From NCBI GenBank assembly GCA_023390415.1, contig JAEWCW010000148.1:1-17696 (forward strand): a stretch of 17,696 nucleotides of DNA. Reading direction: 5' to 3'. Every line of letters begins with the position of its first letter. Within the stretch, counting starts at the first letter, position 1. Of the stretch, positions 1 through 9,599 are shown one piece after another. Position numbers and translations under genes: made by a program. The notes under the pieces are model-generated. The model saw only the letters and a list, made by a program, of their open reading frames with translations. It ran no database searches and was not told where the DNA came from. The stretch is from Pseudomonadota bacterium (lineage in GTDB: Bacteria; Pseudomonadota; Alphaproteobacteria; Sphingomonadales; Sphingomonadaceae).

Positions 1-106
1 CCCGGGCCGGCGGGTCGAGGCGGGCCTGCTCTACACCGCCGGCCCGGCGCTGATCGAACTGCCTGACGCCCTGCTCGACCTTCACATGCCCGAAGCGGCG
101 GGTTGA
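1..106 (+). CDS. addA: AddA helicase-nuclease, C-terminal end (partial)
   Basis: An open frame enters from the left edge, reads from base 2 and stops at TGA 104-106, giving the last 34 residues. The piece LLYTAGPALIELP followed by a short Leu-rich end resembles the C-terminus of alphaproteobacterial AddA, the helicase/nuclease subunit of the AddAB double-strand break repair complex. An addA gene directly before trxA is an arrangement I associate with sphingomonads, which supports the call. No catalytic motif lies inside the window, so the identity rests on a short tail and on gene order. The next gene, trxA, starts 53 bases after this stop, so read-through transcription is likely. Confidence 0.6.
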   Translation, partial: PGRRVEAGLLYTAGPALIELPDALLDLHMPEAAG

Positions 107-159
107 GCAAGCCGGGGCGCGCCCCTACATCGCTGTCAACATCTTCAGGAGAATATCGA

Positions 160-480
160 ATGGCTACCACGTCCGTTACCGACGAAAGCTTCGGCCCCGA
201 CGTCCTCAATGCCGAAGGGCCGGTCCTGGTCGATTTCTGGGCGGAATGGTGCGGGCCCTGCCGGATGATCGGCCCGGCGCTCGAGGAGCTGTCGGACGAG
301 CTTTCCGAGAAGGTGAAGATCGTGAAGCTCAACATCGACGACAGCCCGGTCACGCCTGCGCGCTACGGCGTCCGCGGCATCCCGACCATGATCCTGTTCA
401 AGAATGGCGAGCCGGCTGCGACCAAGGTCGGCGCGGCCCCCAAGAGCCAGCTCCAGGGCTGGCTCGAGAGCGAGCTCTAG
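160..480 (+). CDS. trxA: Thioredoxin (TrxA)
   Basis: This is a 106-residue cytoplasmic dithiol-disulfide oxidoreductase that reduces protein disulfides, using electrons from thioredoxin reductase. The single thioredoxin domain is complete: active site W30-C31-G32-P33-C34, the preceding buried-Asp strand VLVDFW (Asp25), and the cis-Pro loop GIPT with Pro75. The length is typical for bacterial Trx1. The ATG at 160 is chosen because AGGAG lies at 147-151 with an 8-base spacer and the protein then starts right at the fold. An in-frame TTG at 103 would add 18 unlikely residues and overlaps the addA stop. The gene sits between addA and a DUF488 gene, the latter starting 10 bases after the trxA stop, so the three probably form one transcript. 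Confidence 0.97.
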   Translation: MATTSVTDESFGPDVLNAEGPVLVDFWAEWCGPCRMIGPALEELSDELSEKVKIVKLNIDDSPVTPARYGVRGIPTMILFKNGEPAATKVGAAPKSQLQGWLESEL

Positions 481-490
481 GTCTGGCTCC

Positions 491-928
491 GTGGCCCGGC
501 GCGTCTTCACCATCGGCTATGAGGGCGCGACCCAGGCGGAGCTGATCGCAGCGCTGAAGGCGGCGGGCGTCGAGCAAGTCATCGACGTCCGCGCCGTTCC
601 CGCCTCCCGTCGGCCCGGCTTCTCCAAGAACATCCTCGCCGGCGGGCTCCGCGAGGCCGGAATCGGCTATATTCACCTCAAGGCGCTCGGCACGCCCGCC
701 GAGGGGCGCGAGGCCGCCCGCAAGGGCCGGCACGAGGCCATGGCGCGCATCTATGCCGACCAGCTCGAGACTCCGGAGGCCGGGCTCCAGGCCGCGCAGA
801 TGCTGGATCTGGCCGCCGAGAAGCCCTCGGCTCTGCTCTGCTACGAGCGCGACCCCGCCGCCTGCCACCGCAGCGTGCTGCGCGAAGCGGTGATGGCCGG
901 CTGGGAGGTCGAAGACCTCTACGCTTAG
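491..928 (+). CDS. DUF488 family protein
   Basis: This 145-residue protein matches the DUF488 family, whose biochemical function is not established. Family hallmarks are the N-terminal strand VFTIGYEG, the IDVRAVPASRRPGFSK segment (Asp32, Arg34) and the C-terminal block LLCYERDPAACHRS with Cys117, Glu119, Cys125, His126 and Arg127. The Cys and His-Arg pattern looks like a binding or catalytic site, but this is inference. GTG at 491 is preferred because the family begins almost at once with the VFTIGYEG strand. The frame is open further upstream, but only with low-complexity Arg/Ser-rich sequence that overlaps trxA. The ribosome-binding site is weak, suggesting translational coupling to trxA 10 bases upstream. 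Sharing a transcript with thioredoxin hints at a redox link, with no direct evidence. Confidence 0.85.
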   Translation: MARRVFTIGYEGATQAELIAALKAAGVEQVIDVRAVPASRRPGFSKNILAGGLREAGIGYIHLKALGTPAEGREAARKGRHEAMARIYADQLETPEAGLQAAQMLDLAAEKPSALLCYERDPAACHRSVLREAVMAGWEVEDLYA

Positions 929-948
929 CCCTCCCCATCGTGGGAGGG
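929..948. terminator. Hairpin between convergent DUF488 and gyrA genes
   Basis: The stem CCCTCCC (929-935) pairs with GGGAGGG (942-948) around a 6-base loop, and lies in the 30-base gap between two converging stop codons. The position fits a shared transcription terminator. There is no clean T-tract on either strand (the plus strand has only a scattered TTTCT near 956-960), so it is a weak intrinsic terminator at best. Confidence 0.4.
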
Positions 949-958
949 TGTCGCGTTT

Positions 959-3730
<2,772 letters not shown>

Positions 3731-3804
3731 GTTCTTATCCTGAATGTGTGTTGCCGGCGCCCCCCAGCGCCTGTGCTGACGGACGCGACCCTAGCCGATG
3801 GATC

Positions 3805-3819
3805 GGGTGGGCGCCACCC
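3805..3819. repeat. Short GC-rich hairpin in the gyrA-yaaA gap
   Basis: GGGTGG (3805-3810) pairs with CCACCC (3814-3819) around a 3-base loop. It lies 47 bp downstream of the yaaA stop codon (minus strand) and 74 bp before the gyrA start. It could slow or end yaaA transcription, but no T-tract follows on the minus strand, so it is recorded as structure only. Confidence 0.35.
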
Positions 3820-3843
3820 CGCGCGCGTACGTGCGCGCACGCG
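3820..3843. repeat. 24-bp alternating pyrimidine-purine tract (Z-DNA-prone) upstream of gyrA
   Basis: Every one of these 24 bases alternates pyrimidine and purine, mostly as CG steps with a central TA and two CA/TG steps. Inside it, 3830-3841 is a perfect 12-bp palindrome, and 3820-3837 is a near-perfect one with a single G/T mismatch. Such tracts are known to adopt left-handed Z-DNA or a cruciform under negative supercoiling. It sits 90-113 bp before the gyrA start codon and 24 bp past the yaaA stop. Role in regulation is inference. Confidence 0.6.
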
Positions 3844-3866
3844 AGGAACGGTTGCGTCCTAGATAG

Positions 3867-4613
3867 TCACGATCGGCGGAATCGCCACCTTTTCTCGTCC
3901 GAATGTTCGGGGTCGAAGGCATAGCCGTCGCTGTCGAATCCTTGCAGCGCTTCCGGGTCTTCGAGGCGATGCTCGCAGATGTAGCGCGCCATCATGCCGC
4001 GGGCGCGCTTGGCGGCGAAGCTGTTGAAGCGCAGGCCGTCCGGACCTTCCTCGCGGAAGTCGATCTCGATCACCCGGAGCGCAGGGTCGATATGGCGTTC
4101 GACCGCAGTCCAATATTCCTTGCTGGCGAGGTTGACGATCGTCTCGCCGCTTGCGTCCGCGGCAAGCGCGTCGGCGATCTGCGATTTCCAGAACCCGTAG
4201 AGATCTTTTCCTCGCGGCGCCCATCGTGTGCCCATTTCGAGCCGGTAGGGCCGGATCGCGTCGAGTGGGCGGAGCAGGCCGTAGAGACCGGAGAGGATTC
4301 GGAGGTGGTCCTGGGCGAAGAGCACCGCATCCTCGTCGAGGCTGTGGACCTCGAAGCCGGCATAGACGTCGCCCGCAAAGGCGTAGAGGGCAGGGCGCTC
4401 GGGCGCGGTCTCGAAGCTCCGGAACCGCTCGACGTTGAGCTCGGCAAGCTTGTCCGAGATGTGCATCAGAGCGCCGAGCTTCTTGCGGCTCATCTTGCCC
4501 GCGGCAGCGGCGAGCCGTTCGGCATCTTCGGCGAAACGCGGACGGCTGGGCTGGAGATCGGGCAGCGGTCGCTTGTAATCGAGGGTCTTGGCGGGGGAGA
4601 TGATGGCGAGCAT
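3867..4613 (-). CDS. yaaA: Peroxide stress protein YaaA (UPF0246)
   Basis: This 248-residue cytoplasmic protein is of the YaaA/DUF328 family. In E. coli YaaA limits free intracellular iron during hydrogen peroxide stress and so reduces Fenton damage. Family motifs are clear: the start MLAIISPAKTLD, ISDKLAELN in the middle, LSGLYGLLRPLD followed by PYRLEMGT, and NLASKEYW, where the family more often has a final Phe. Length is close to the usual 250-260 residues. The ATG at 4611-4613 gives exactly the family N-terminus, although the ribosome-binding site is weak and a small inverted repeat (4618-4634) overlaps the leader. gyrA follows 136 bp downstream on the same strand. The neighbour on the other side (an exported TPR protein) is divergent, so the promoter must lie within 4614-4830. 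Confidence 0.93.
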   Translation of the reverse strand: MLAIISPAKTLDYKRPLPDLQPSRPRFAEDAERLAAAAGKMSRKKLGALMHISDKLAELNVERFRSFETAPERPALYAFAGDVYAGFEVHSLDEDAVLFAQDHLRILSGLYGLLRPLDAIRPYRLEMGTRWAPRGKDLYGFWKSQIADALAADASGETIVNLASKEYWTAVERHIDPALRVIEIDFREEGPDGLRFNSFAAKRARGMMARYICEHRLEDPEALQGFDSDGYAFDPEHSDEKRWRFRRS

Positions 4614-4692
4614 GGCGCGGGACTAGGGGTCCCGCCTCTGCCCGTCAACGCATCTCCGAGGGCCGAAAAACCGCGCTTTTCCGCCACCTTAC

Positions 4693-4709
4693 GGTTCAAG
4701 CAAGGTTCA
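4693..4709 (+). promoter_or_regulatory. Direct repeat GGTTCA, 11-bp period, upstream of TPR gene
   Basis: GGTTCA occurs at 4693-4698 and again at 4704-4709, with start points 11 bp apart, in the 217-bp divergent gap between yaaA and the first TPR gene. A hexamer repeated about one helical turn apart is the layout used by OmpR/PhoB-type response regulators. No convincing -35/-10 pair could be placed next to it. The assignment is structural only; no regulator is identified. Confidence 0.35.
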
Positions 4710-4830
4710 GCGGCGAATCCCTAGAAAGGGCCTTGGAATGGCGTTAAAGCCTTGTGCCGAACCCCTTTTCCCGCGTCGAAGATTCGGCGCCCCCTCGATT
4801 GGGGCGCGCACAACAGGAGGCAGTTTCCCG

Positions 4831-6117
4831 ATGAAGGTTTCCAGGATCGCGCTTGGCGCGGCGCTCGCGCTCGGCGGCTCGGCCGTCCTCCTCACCCCCG
4901 CCGCGGAGGCGCAGCGCGCGCCGCGCGGCAATCAGCAGCAGCAGGCGCAGGCCCCGGCGCAGCCCCAGGGCCGCCAGCTCAACCTCAGCCGCGAGGAGCG
5001 GACGGTTCTCGCGCCGCTCGAGGCGGCCGCCCGCGGCACCGATCGCGCCGCCCAGGATGCCGCGCTCACCGCGGCTCGCCCGGTCGTCCGCGGTCCGGAC
5101 GCGCGCTACGCCTTCGCCCGCTACGAGATGCTGATTGCCATCCAGCGCAACGACAATGCCGCGCTGAGCCGCGCCGTCGACATGGCGATCGACAGCGGCG
5201 TCGCCCCGCCGGAGGAGCTGCTCGTCTATCTTAACAGCCAGGCCCAGCTCGCCACCGACGCGCGCGACTTCCCGAAGGCCGAGCGCGCTCTGAACCGCCT
5301 GGTCCAAATTCAGCCGAACGACCCCGAGACCTTGGTCCGGCTCGGTCAGGTGCGGATCAACCAGGGCCGCGCCCCCGAAGGCCTGCAGCTGATCCAGCGG
5401 GCCATCTCCGCGCGCCAGGCCGCCGGCCAGACCGTGCCGGAGAGCTGGTACACTTATGCGCTCCGCACCGCCTTCGATTCGCGCGACCAGGCGATGCGCG
5501 GCCAGAGCGGCGCGCTCGCGCGCGGCCTGGTGACCGCCTATCCGACCGCAGCCAATTGGCGCGACGCTTTGCTCATCTACCGCGAGACCAACACGCTCGA
5601 CGCGCAGACCTTGATCGACGTGTCGCGGCTGATGCGCGCTGCGGGCGCCCTTGCCGGCGAGCGTGACTATTACGACCTGGCCGATGCGCTGAACCGCGGC
5701 GGTTATCCGGGCGAGGCCAAGGCCGTGATCGACGACGGCGTCGCGCGGGGCCACATCAGCGCCACCGCCCCGGCCTTCCGCGACATCCTGGCCGCTGCCA
5801 CGCCGCGGATCGCCGAGGATCGCCGCGAGCTTCCGGCGTCGATCACCGCCGCCAATGCCGCGGCGACGGGCACGGCGGCGCTTCGCACGGCCGACGCGTT
5901 GCTCGGCTACGGCCGCTATGCGGAAGCGATCACCCTCTACCGTACCGCGCTGACCAAGGGCGGAGTCGACGCCAATTTGGTCAACACGCGGCTCGGCATG
6001 GCGCTCGCTCTGTCCGGCAACCGTGCCGAGGCGGAAACCGCCTTCCGCGCGGTCACCGGCCCGCGCGCCGAGCTCGCCGCCTACTGGCTGCTCTACGCGT
6101 CGCAGCCCCGGCGCTGA
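4831..6117 (+). CDS. Exported TPR-like repeat protein (paralogue 1)
   Basis: This 428-residue protein has a Sec signal peptide (MKVSRIALGAALALGG, predicted cut after AEA at residue 27), so it is probably periplasmic. A Gln/Ala/Pro linker follows (about 31-50), then an almost wholly helical body. TPR-like hairpins are best seen at about 140-195 (FPKAERALNRLVQIQPNDPE) and 370-428 (YGRYAEAITLYRTAL). The specific function is unknown; TPR arrays usually bind partner proteins. The start at ATG 4831 is supported by AGGAGG at 4815-4820 and by the signal peptide. An earlier in-frame ATG at 4738 would bury the signal behind 31 residues. The next gene encodes a homologue. A strong terminator lies 24 bp after the stop, so this gene is probably its own transcript. 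Confidence 0.85.
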   Translation: MKVSRIALGAALALGGSAVLLTPAAEAQRAPRGNQQQQAQAPAQPQGRQLNLSREERTVLAPLEAAARGTDRAAQDAALTAARPVVRGPDARYAFARYEMLIAIQRNDNAALSRAVDMAIDSGVAPPEELLVYLNSQAQLATDARDFPKAERALNRLVQIQPNDPETLVRLGQVRINQGRAPEGLQLIQRAISARQAAGQTVPESWYTYALRTAFDSRDQAMRGQSGALARGLVTAYPTAANWRDALLIYRETNTLDAQTLIDVSRLMRAAGALAGERDYYDLADALNRGGYPGEAKAVIDDGVARGHISATAPAFRDILAAATPRIAEDRRELPASITAANAAATGTAALRTADALLGYGRYAEAITLYRTALTKGGVDANLVNTRLGMALALSGNRAEAETAFRAVTGPRAELAAYWLLYASQPRR

Positions 6118-6141
6118 TCCTTCCGGTATACCATTGATCGA

Positions 6142-6178
6142 GGGCGTCGGAGCAAAGGCTTCGGCGCCCTTCTTCTTT
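6142..6178 (+). terminator. Rho-independent terminator after TPR paralogue 1
   Basis: A 12-bp stem (6142-6153 with 6158-6169, including two G-U pairs) closes an AAAG loop and is followed directly by TTCTTCTTT (6170-6178). It begins 24 bp after the stop codon of the first TPR gene. This is the clearest intrinsic terminator in the window, and it implies that the second TPR gene has its own promoter in 6179-6262 or relies on read-through. Confidence 0.88.
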
Positions 6179-6262
6179 GTGCCGGATCGGACCTTTTGCC
6201 GGCTTCCGGGCGGCGCCCAGGCCCGATAGGCTGCGCCATCAGTGGGAAGGGGGAGAGTTGCA

Positions 6263-7576
6263 GTGATCCCGATTTACGTTGCGGTTTCCGCCGCGCTCGT
6301 CGCGGCAGTTCAGGCCGCACCCGCGCCGCGTCTCAGCGCGCCGGAGCAGGCGGCGATCAACCCCGCCCTGCAGGCAGCGCAGCGCCAGGATTGGGCGGCC
6401 ACCGCCGCTGCACTTCCGGCAGCACGCGCCGGGGCCCAGAGCCCCTATGCCCGCTATGTCGTCGGCCAGATCCAGCTCAGAATCGGCGAGGGCACCGGCG
6501 ACCTTCGCCTTCAGGTCCAGGGCCTCGAGGAGATGCTGGCAAGCGGCGGCGCCCCGGCGGAGCAGGTCGGCGCCCTCCTTAACAATATCGTCGTTTTCTC
6601 GACCCGGGCAGGAGATCTCGCCGCCGCGGAGCAGGGCCTGATCCGGATCGTGGCGCGCGAGCCGGGCAATCTGAACCGCCTGCTCCAGCTCGCCGACCTC
6701 CGCAATCGGATGGGCCGCCGCGACGAGGCGATTGCCGCCTATCGCGACGCCGAGCCGATCCTGGCGCGCCAGGTCGAGGCCGATCTCGGCAATATCGAGG
6801 AGGTCCGGCGGTTGGTGGCGCTGCGCATCATGATCGGGCGCCGCGCCGAAGCGCTGGCGCTCTATCGGAGCGCCTTCGCTCATGCCGAGTCCGGCGGCCG
6901 CGGGGCGCCCGAACAGCTCTATCGCGAGGCGCTCGCGCTCGCCGTTCAATCGGGAACCGCGGCCGACTCCGCAGAATTCGGCCGCCGGCTGCTCCAGGCC
7001 CATCCCACGCCCGACAATTGGCGCCGTGCGGTGATCGCTGCGCGCCACGCCGCGCGGTCGGACGCGGCGCTCAGCGTCGACATCCGTCGCTTCATGCGCG
7101 CGGCTGGCTTGCTCACCGATGCCGCCGAATATCTCGAGTTCGCCGACATTCTCGAGCGGGGCGGCTATCTCGGCGAAGCCAGCGCCGTTCTCGAAGAGGG
7201 CGCGGCGCGGGGCGCGCTCACCGGAAATTCCGCCGCTGCCGAGCTTCGCGGCCGGATCGAGCCGCGCATCGGCGAGGACCGCTCTGCGCTCGCCCGCCTC
7301 CGCACCGAAGCCCTCGCAGCGCCGGGCGCGCAGCCAGCGCGGACGACCGCCGACGCGCTGTACGGCTATGGCCGCTATGCCGAAGCTGCGGAACTCTACC
7401 GGGCCGCACTCGCCAAGACCGGCGCCGACGCGGACATGATCAACCTTCGCCTCGCCGCGTCCCTTGCCCTCGCCGGCGACCGGGCGGGTGCCGAGGCTGC
7501 GTTGGCCGGAGTCCGCGGGAGCCGGGCGGAGCTCGCTGCTTTCTGGCGGCTGTGGCTCGCACAAGGGGTGCGCTGA
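6263..7576 (+). CDS. Exported TPR-like repeat protein (paralogue 2)
   Basis: This 437-residue protein is homologous along its length to the product of the preceding gene. The N-terminal hydrophobic stretch (MIPIYVAVSAALVAAVQA) is a signal peptide with a likely cut near residue 18, so a periplasmic location is expected. Helical TPR-like pairs are visible at about 115-165 and over the last 65 residues (YGRYAEAAELYRAALAK). Shared landmarks include NWR at 252, MRAAG at 278 and ERGGYLGEA near 298, each about ten residues later than in paralogue 1. GTG 6263 is chosen as start because GGGGGAGAG ends 5 bases before it and the signal peptide follows. An in-frame GTG at 6242 would add seven residues before the hydrophobic core and lies upstream of that ribosome-binding site. 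Function unknown. Confidence 0.83.
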   Translation: MIPIYVAVSAALVAAVQAAPAPRLSAPEQAAINPALQAAQRQDWAATAAALPAARAGAQSPYARYVVGQIQLRIGEGTGDLRLQVQGLEEMLASGGAPAEQVGALLNNIVVFSTRAGDLAAAEQGLIRIVAREPGNLNRLLQLADLRNRMGRRDEAIAAYRDAEPILARQVEADLGNIEEVRRLVALRIMIGRRAEALALYRSAFAHAESGGRGAPEQLYREALALAVQSGTAADSAEFGRRLLQAHPTPDNWRRAVIAARHAARSDAALSVDIRRFMRAAGLLTDAAEYLEFADILERGGYLGEASAVLEEGAARGALTGNSAAAELRGRIEPRIGEDRSALARLRTEALAAPGAQPARTTADALYGYGRYAEAAELYRAALAKTGADADMINLRLAASLALAGDRAGAEAALAGVRGSRAELAAFWRLWLAQGVR

Positions 7577-7674
7577 GCCCGTCCCGATTTGCGACGCGCG
7601 CCAACATGCCGCTTCCGGGGCGGGCCCCGCTGGTCTAATCCTGTTCCAACGCGGCTCCGGACGGTGAGATAGAA

Positions 7675-9333
7675 GTGCGCTTCGACGACATGATCTCGAC
7701 GGTCCTGGCGCAGCCCGCCGCGGGCGCTGCCGAGCGCATGGCACGATGGCGCCAGCTCGTCGATCTCGTCGCCCAAGGGCGCGGCGCCACGTCCGAAGCC
7801 CTTGCCGACCGCGCTTTCACCGCGCTTCGCGCCGAGCGGGCCGAAGTCGGGCTCGCCATCCGCCAGCAGGCCGCGCGCAGCCTCGTCGGGCGCCGCGTCG
7901 ATCCGCGCCTCGTCGCCTTCTTCGCAGAGGACCATGTCTCGGTCGCCCAACCGCTGATCGCCGGCGTTCGGCTCGAGGCCGAGGAGTGGGTCGAGCTGCT
8001 TCCGTCCCTGTCGCCCACTGCGCGCGGGCTGCTCCGCCACCGCCGCGATCTCGATTCCGAGGTGGAGCAAGCGCTCGCCGCCTTCGGCGCGTCCGATTTT
8101 GCCCTCGGCGCGCCCGAGGGCGAGGCCCCGCGCCAGTCGATCGAGCGCGGCGAAGCGCAGATCCGCGAGCTGGTGGCACGCATCGAGGCCTTCCGCAAGC
8201 AGAAGGAGGCGCCGGCCACGGCCGAGCCCTTCGAATCGGCCGAGCCGGTCGACAGCTTCCGCTGGGAGTGCGGCACGGACGGGATTATCCTCTGGGTCGA
8301 GGGCGCGCCGCGCGGGCCACTGGTCGGCCAGAGCATCGCCTCGATCGCCGAGCGCGGCCAGTTCGGTGTCGACGGCCAGGCCGCCGGCGCTTTCGAGAAG
8401 AGGTCGCCGTTCCGCGACGCCCGTTTCAGCGTCGCCGGCGACGGCGCAGCAGCCGGCGACTGGCGTATCTCCGGCGTTCCCTATTTTGATCCGCAGCGCG
8501 GGAACTTCCTCGGCTATCGCGGCAGCGCACGTCGCCCGCGGCTCGACGAGGTCGCGCTGGCGCCGGCGGCGGGAGAGGGAGCAGGCGAGTCCGGCGGCGT
8601 GTTCGGCACCCGGCTTCCCGCGGATTCCCTCCGTCAGCTGATCCACGAGCTCCGGACGCCCCTGAACGCTATCGTCGGCTTCGCCGAGATGATCGACGGC
8701 CAATATATGGGTCCGGCGAGCGACTCCTATCGCGGCCGCGCCGCCGACATCATGGAGCAGGCCGCGCGGCTCCTCACGGCGGTCGACGATCTCGACACCG
8801 CAGCGCGGATCGAGACCAGCCGGCTCGATCTCGGCGAGAGCGTCGTCGACGCCGTCGCTTTGATCTGCCGACTGCACGATGCCTATGAGCGTGTCGCCGC
8901 CGAGCGCCATGCGTCGATCGCGACCGAGATCGCCCGCGACCTGCCGATGGCGCGGGTCGAGCCCGGCGCCGCCGAGCGCATGTTCGCGCGCCTCCTCGCA
9001 GCGACGATTGGCCTCGCGCGGCCCGACGAGACCGTCTCGGCCTCGATGACCCTGGAGCCGCACGCCGCCAAGCGCATGCTCTGCCTCGCGATCGGCCGTC
9101 CGCAGGTCATCGCCGGCCTCAGCGAGCGCGACCTGCTCGATCCCGGCTACAGCCCGGAAGGCGATTGGCCCGGCGCGCCGGTGCTCGGTCTCGGCTTCTC
9201 GCTCCGCCTGGTGCGCAACCTCGCCGAAGCGGTCGGCGGTGCGCTCGTCGTGTCTCGCTCGCGCCTCAAGCTGTTCGTGCCGACGCTCGAGGCCAGCCCG
9301 CGCGCCGAGGCCAAGGAGACGGGCCCCAATTGA
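7675..9333 (+). CDS. Soluble PAS-HisKA sensor kinase-like protein, degenerate ATPase domain
   Basis: The 552-residue protein has no membrane segment, so it should be cytoplasmic. Residues 15-140 are helical and HEAT-like; a coiled stretch follows (155-178). About 190-290 resembles a PAS sensor (FRWECGTDGIILWV, then FDPQRGNFLGYRG). The HisKA dimerisation helix carries H-box HELRTPLNAI with the phospho-acceptor His324. The C-terminal region (about 385-540) is placed like a HATPase_c domain and keeps a G2-like GLGFSL (505-510). The N-box position reads ARLLAATIGLA with no Asn, and no DxGxG G1 box is obvious. ATP binding is therefore doubtful. No response regulator gene lies next to it. Start: GTG 7675, after a weak GGTGAGA; ATG 7690 is an alternative. 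The tRNA genes begin 42 bp after the stop. Confidence 0.8.
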   Translation: MRFDDMISTVLAQPAAGAAERMARWRQLVDLVAQGRGATSEALADRAFTALRAERAEVGLAIRQQAARSLVGRRVDPRLVAFFAEDHVSVAQPLIAGVRLEAEEWVELLPSLSPTARGLLRHRRDLDSEVEQALAAFGASDFALGAPEGEAPRQSIERGEAQIRELVARIEAFRKQKEAPATAEPFESAEPVDSFRWECGTDGIILWVEGAPRGPLVGQSIASIAERGQFGVDGQAAGAFEKRSPFRDARFSVAGDGAAAGDWRISGVPYFDPQRGNFLGYRGSARRPRLDEVALAPAAGEGAGESGGVFGTRLPADSLRQLIHELRTPLNAIVGFAEMIDGQYMGPASDSYRGRAADIMEQAARLLTAVDDLDTAARIETSRLDLGESVVDAVALICRLHDAYERVAAERHASIATEIARDLPMARVEPGAAERMFARLLAATIGLARPDETVSASMTLEPHAAKRMLCLAIGRPQVIAGLSERDLLDPGYSPEGDWPGAPVLGLGFSLRLVRNLAEAVGGALVVSRSRLKLFVPTLEASPRAEAKETGPN

Positions 9334-9374
9334 GCGCTCTGGCGCTCGGCCCGCCGCTCGGCTATCCGGCTTCG

Positions 9375-9449
9375 GGGCCTGTAGCTCAACGGTAGAGCCG
9401 GCCGCTCATAACGGCTAGGTTGTAGGTTCGAATCCTGCCGGGCCCACCA
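9375..9449 (+). tRNA. tRNA with CAT anticodon, probably tRNA-Ile2 (lysidine type)
   Basis: A full cloverleaf folds. The acceptor is 9375-9381 with 9439-9445, including one G-U pair. The D stem is GCTC/GAGC (9384-9387, 9395-9398). The anticodon stem is 9400-9404 with 9412-9416 around loop CTCATAA, giving anticodon CAT (9407-9409). The T arm is 9422-9438 with loop TTCGAAT, and CCA (9447-9449) is encoded. G1-C72 pairing rules out the initiator tRNA. C4-G69 and C5-G68 pairs are features I recall TilS using to pick tRNA-Ile2 over elongator tRNA-Met, so Ile2 is favoured. Elongator Met remains possible. Confidence 0.93.
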
Positions 9450-9484
9450 GGAATTCCGGTCGAGGCAGTCTCTCGATCGACCGT

Positions 9485-9563
<79 letters not shown>

Positions 9564-9583
9564 CTTTCCGGACCCTGGATCGA

Positions 9584-9597
9584 CCCGCTTCGGCGGG
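9584..9597 (+). terminator. Possible tRNA-operon terminator hairpin
   Basis: CCCGC (9584-9588) and GCGGG (9593-9597) form a 5-bp stem with a stable TTCG tetraloop, 22 bp after tRNA-Pro. It is followed by GG and then the TTGACT of the next promoter rather than a T-run, so termination would be weak. The position is right for ending the tRNA transcript. Confidence 0.35.
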
Positions 9598-9599
9598 GG

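Noticed and set aside
103..159. TTG at 103 as an upstream start for thioredoxin
   Set aside because: It overlaps the preceding stop codon, lacks a ribosome-binding site and would add residues not seen in thioredoxins; ATG 160 has AGGAG at the right distance.
6179..6262. Promoter for TPR paralogue 2 (TTGCCG at 6196 and GATAGG at 6225)
   Set aside because: The spacer would be 23 bp, too long for a sigma-70-type promoter; no better pair was found.
7616..7631. GC-rich inverted repeat CGGGGC/GCCCCG after TPR paralogue 2
   Set aside because: The loop would be only 2 bases and no T-run follows on the plus strand, so a terminator call is not supported.
7396..9063. Minus-strand open frame opposite the kinase-like gene and the end of TPR paralogue 2
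   Set aside because: It spans two real genes on the other strand, and its product is Arg/Ala/Gly-rich without any domain.
9332..9347. Small hairpin GAGCGC/GCGCTC at the kinase stop codon
   Set aside because: It has a 6-bp stem only, with no T-tract; such repeats are frequent by chance at this GC content.
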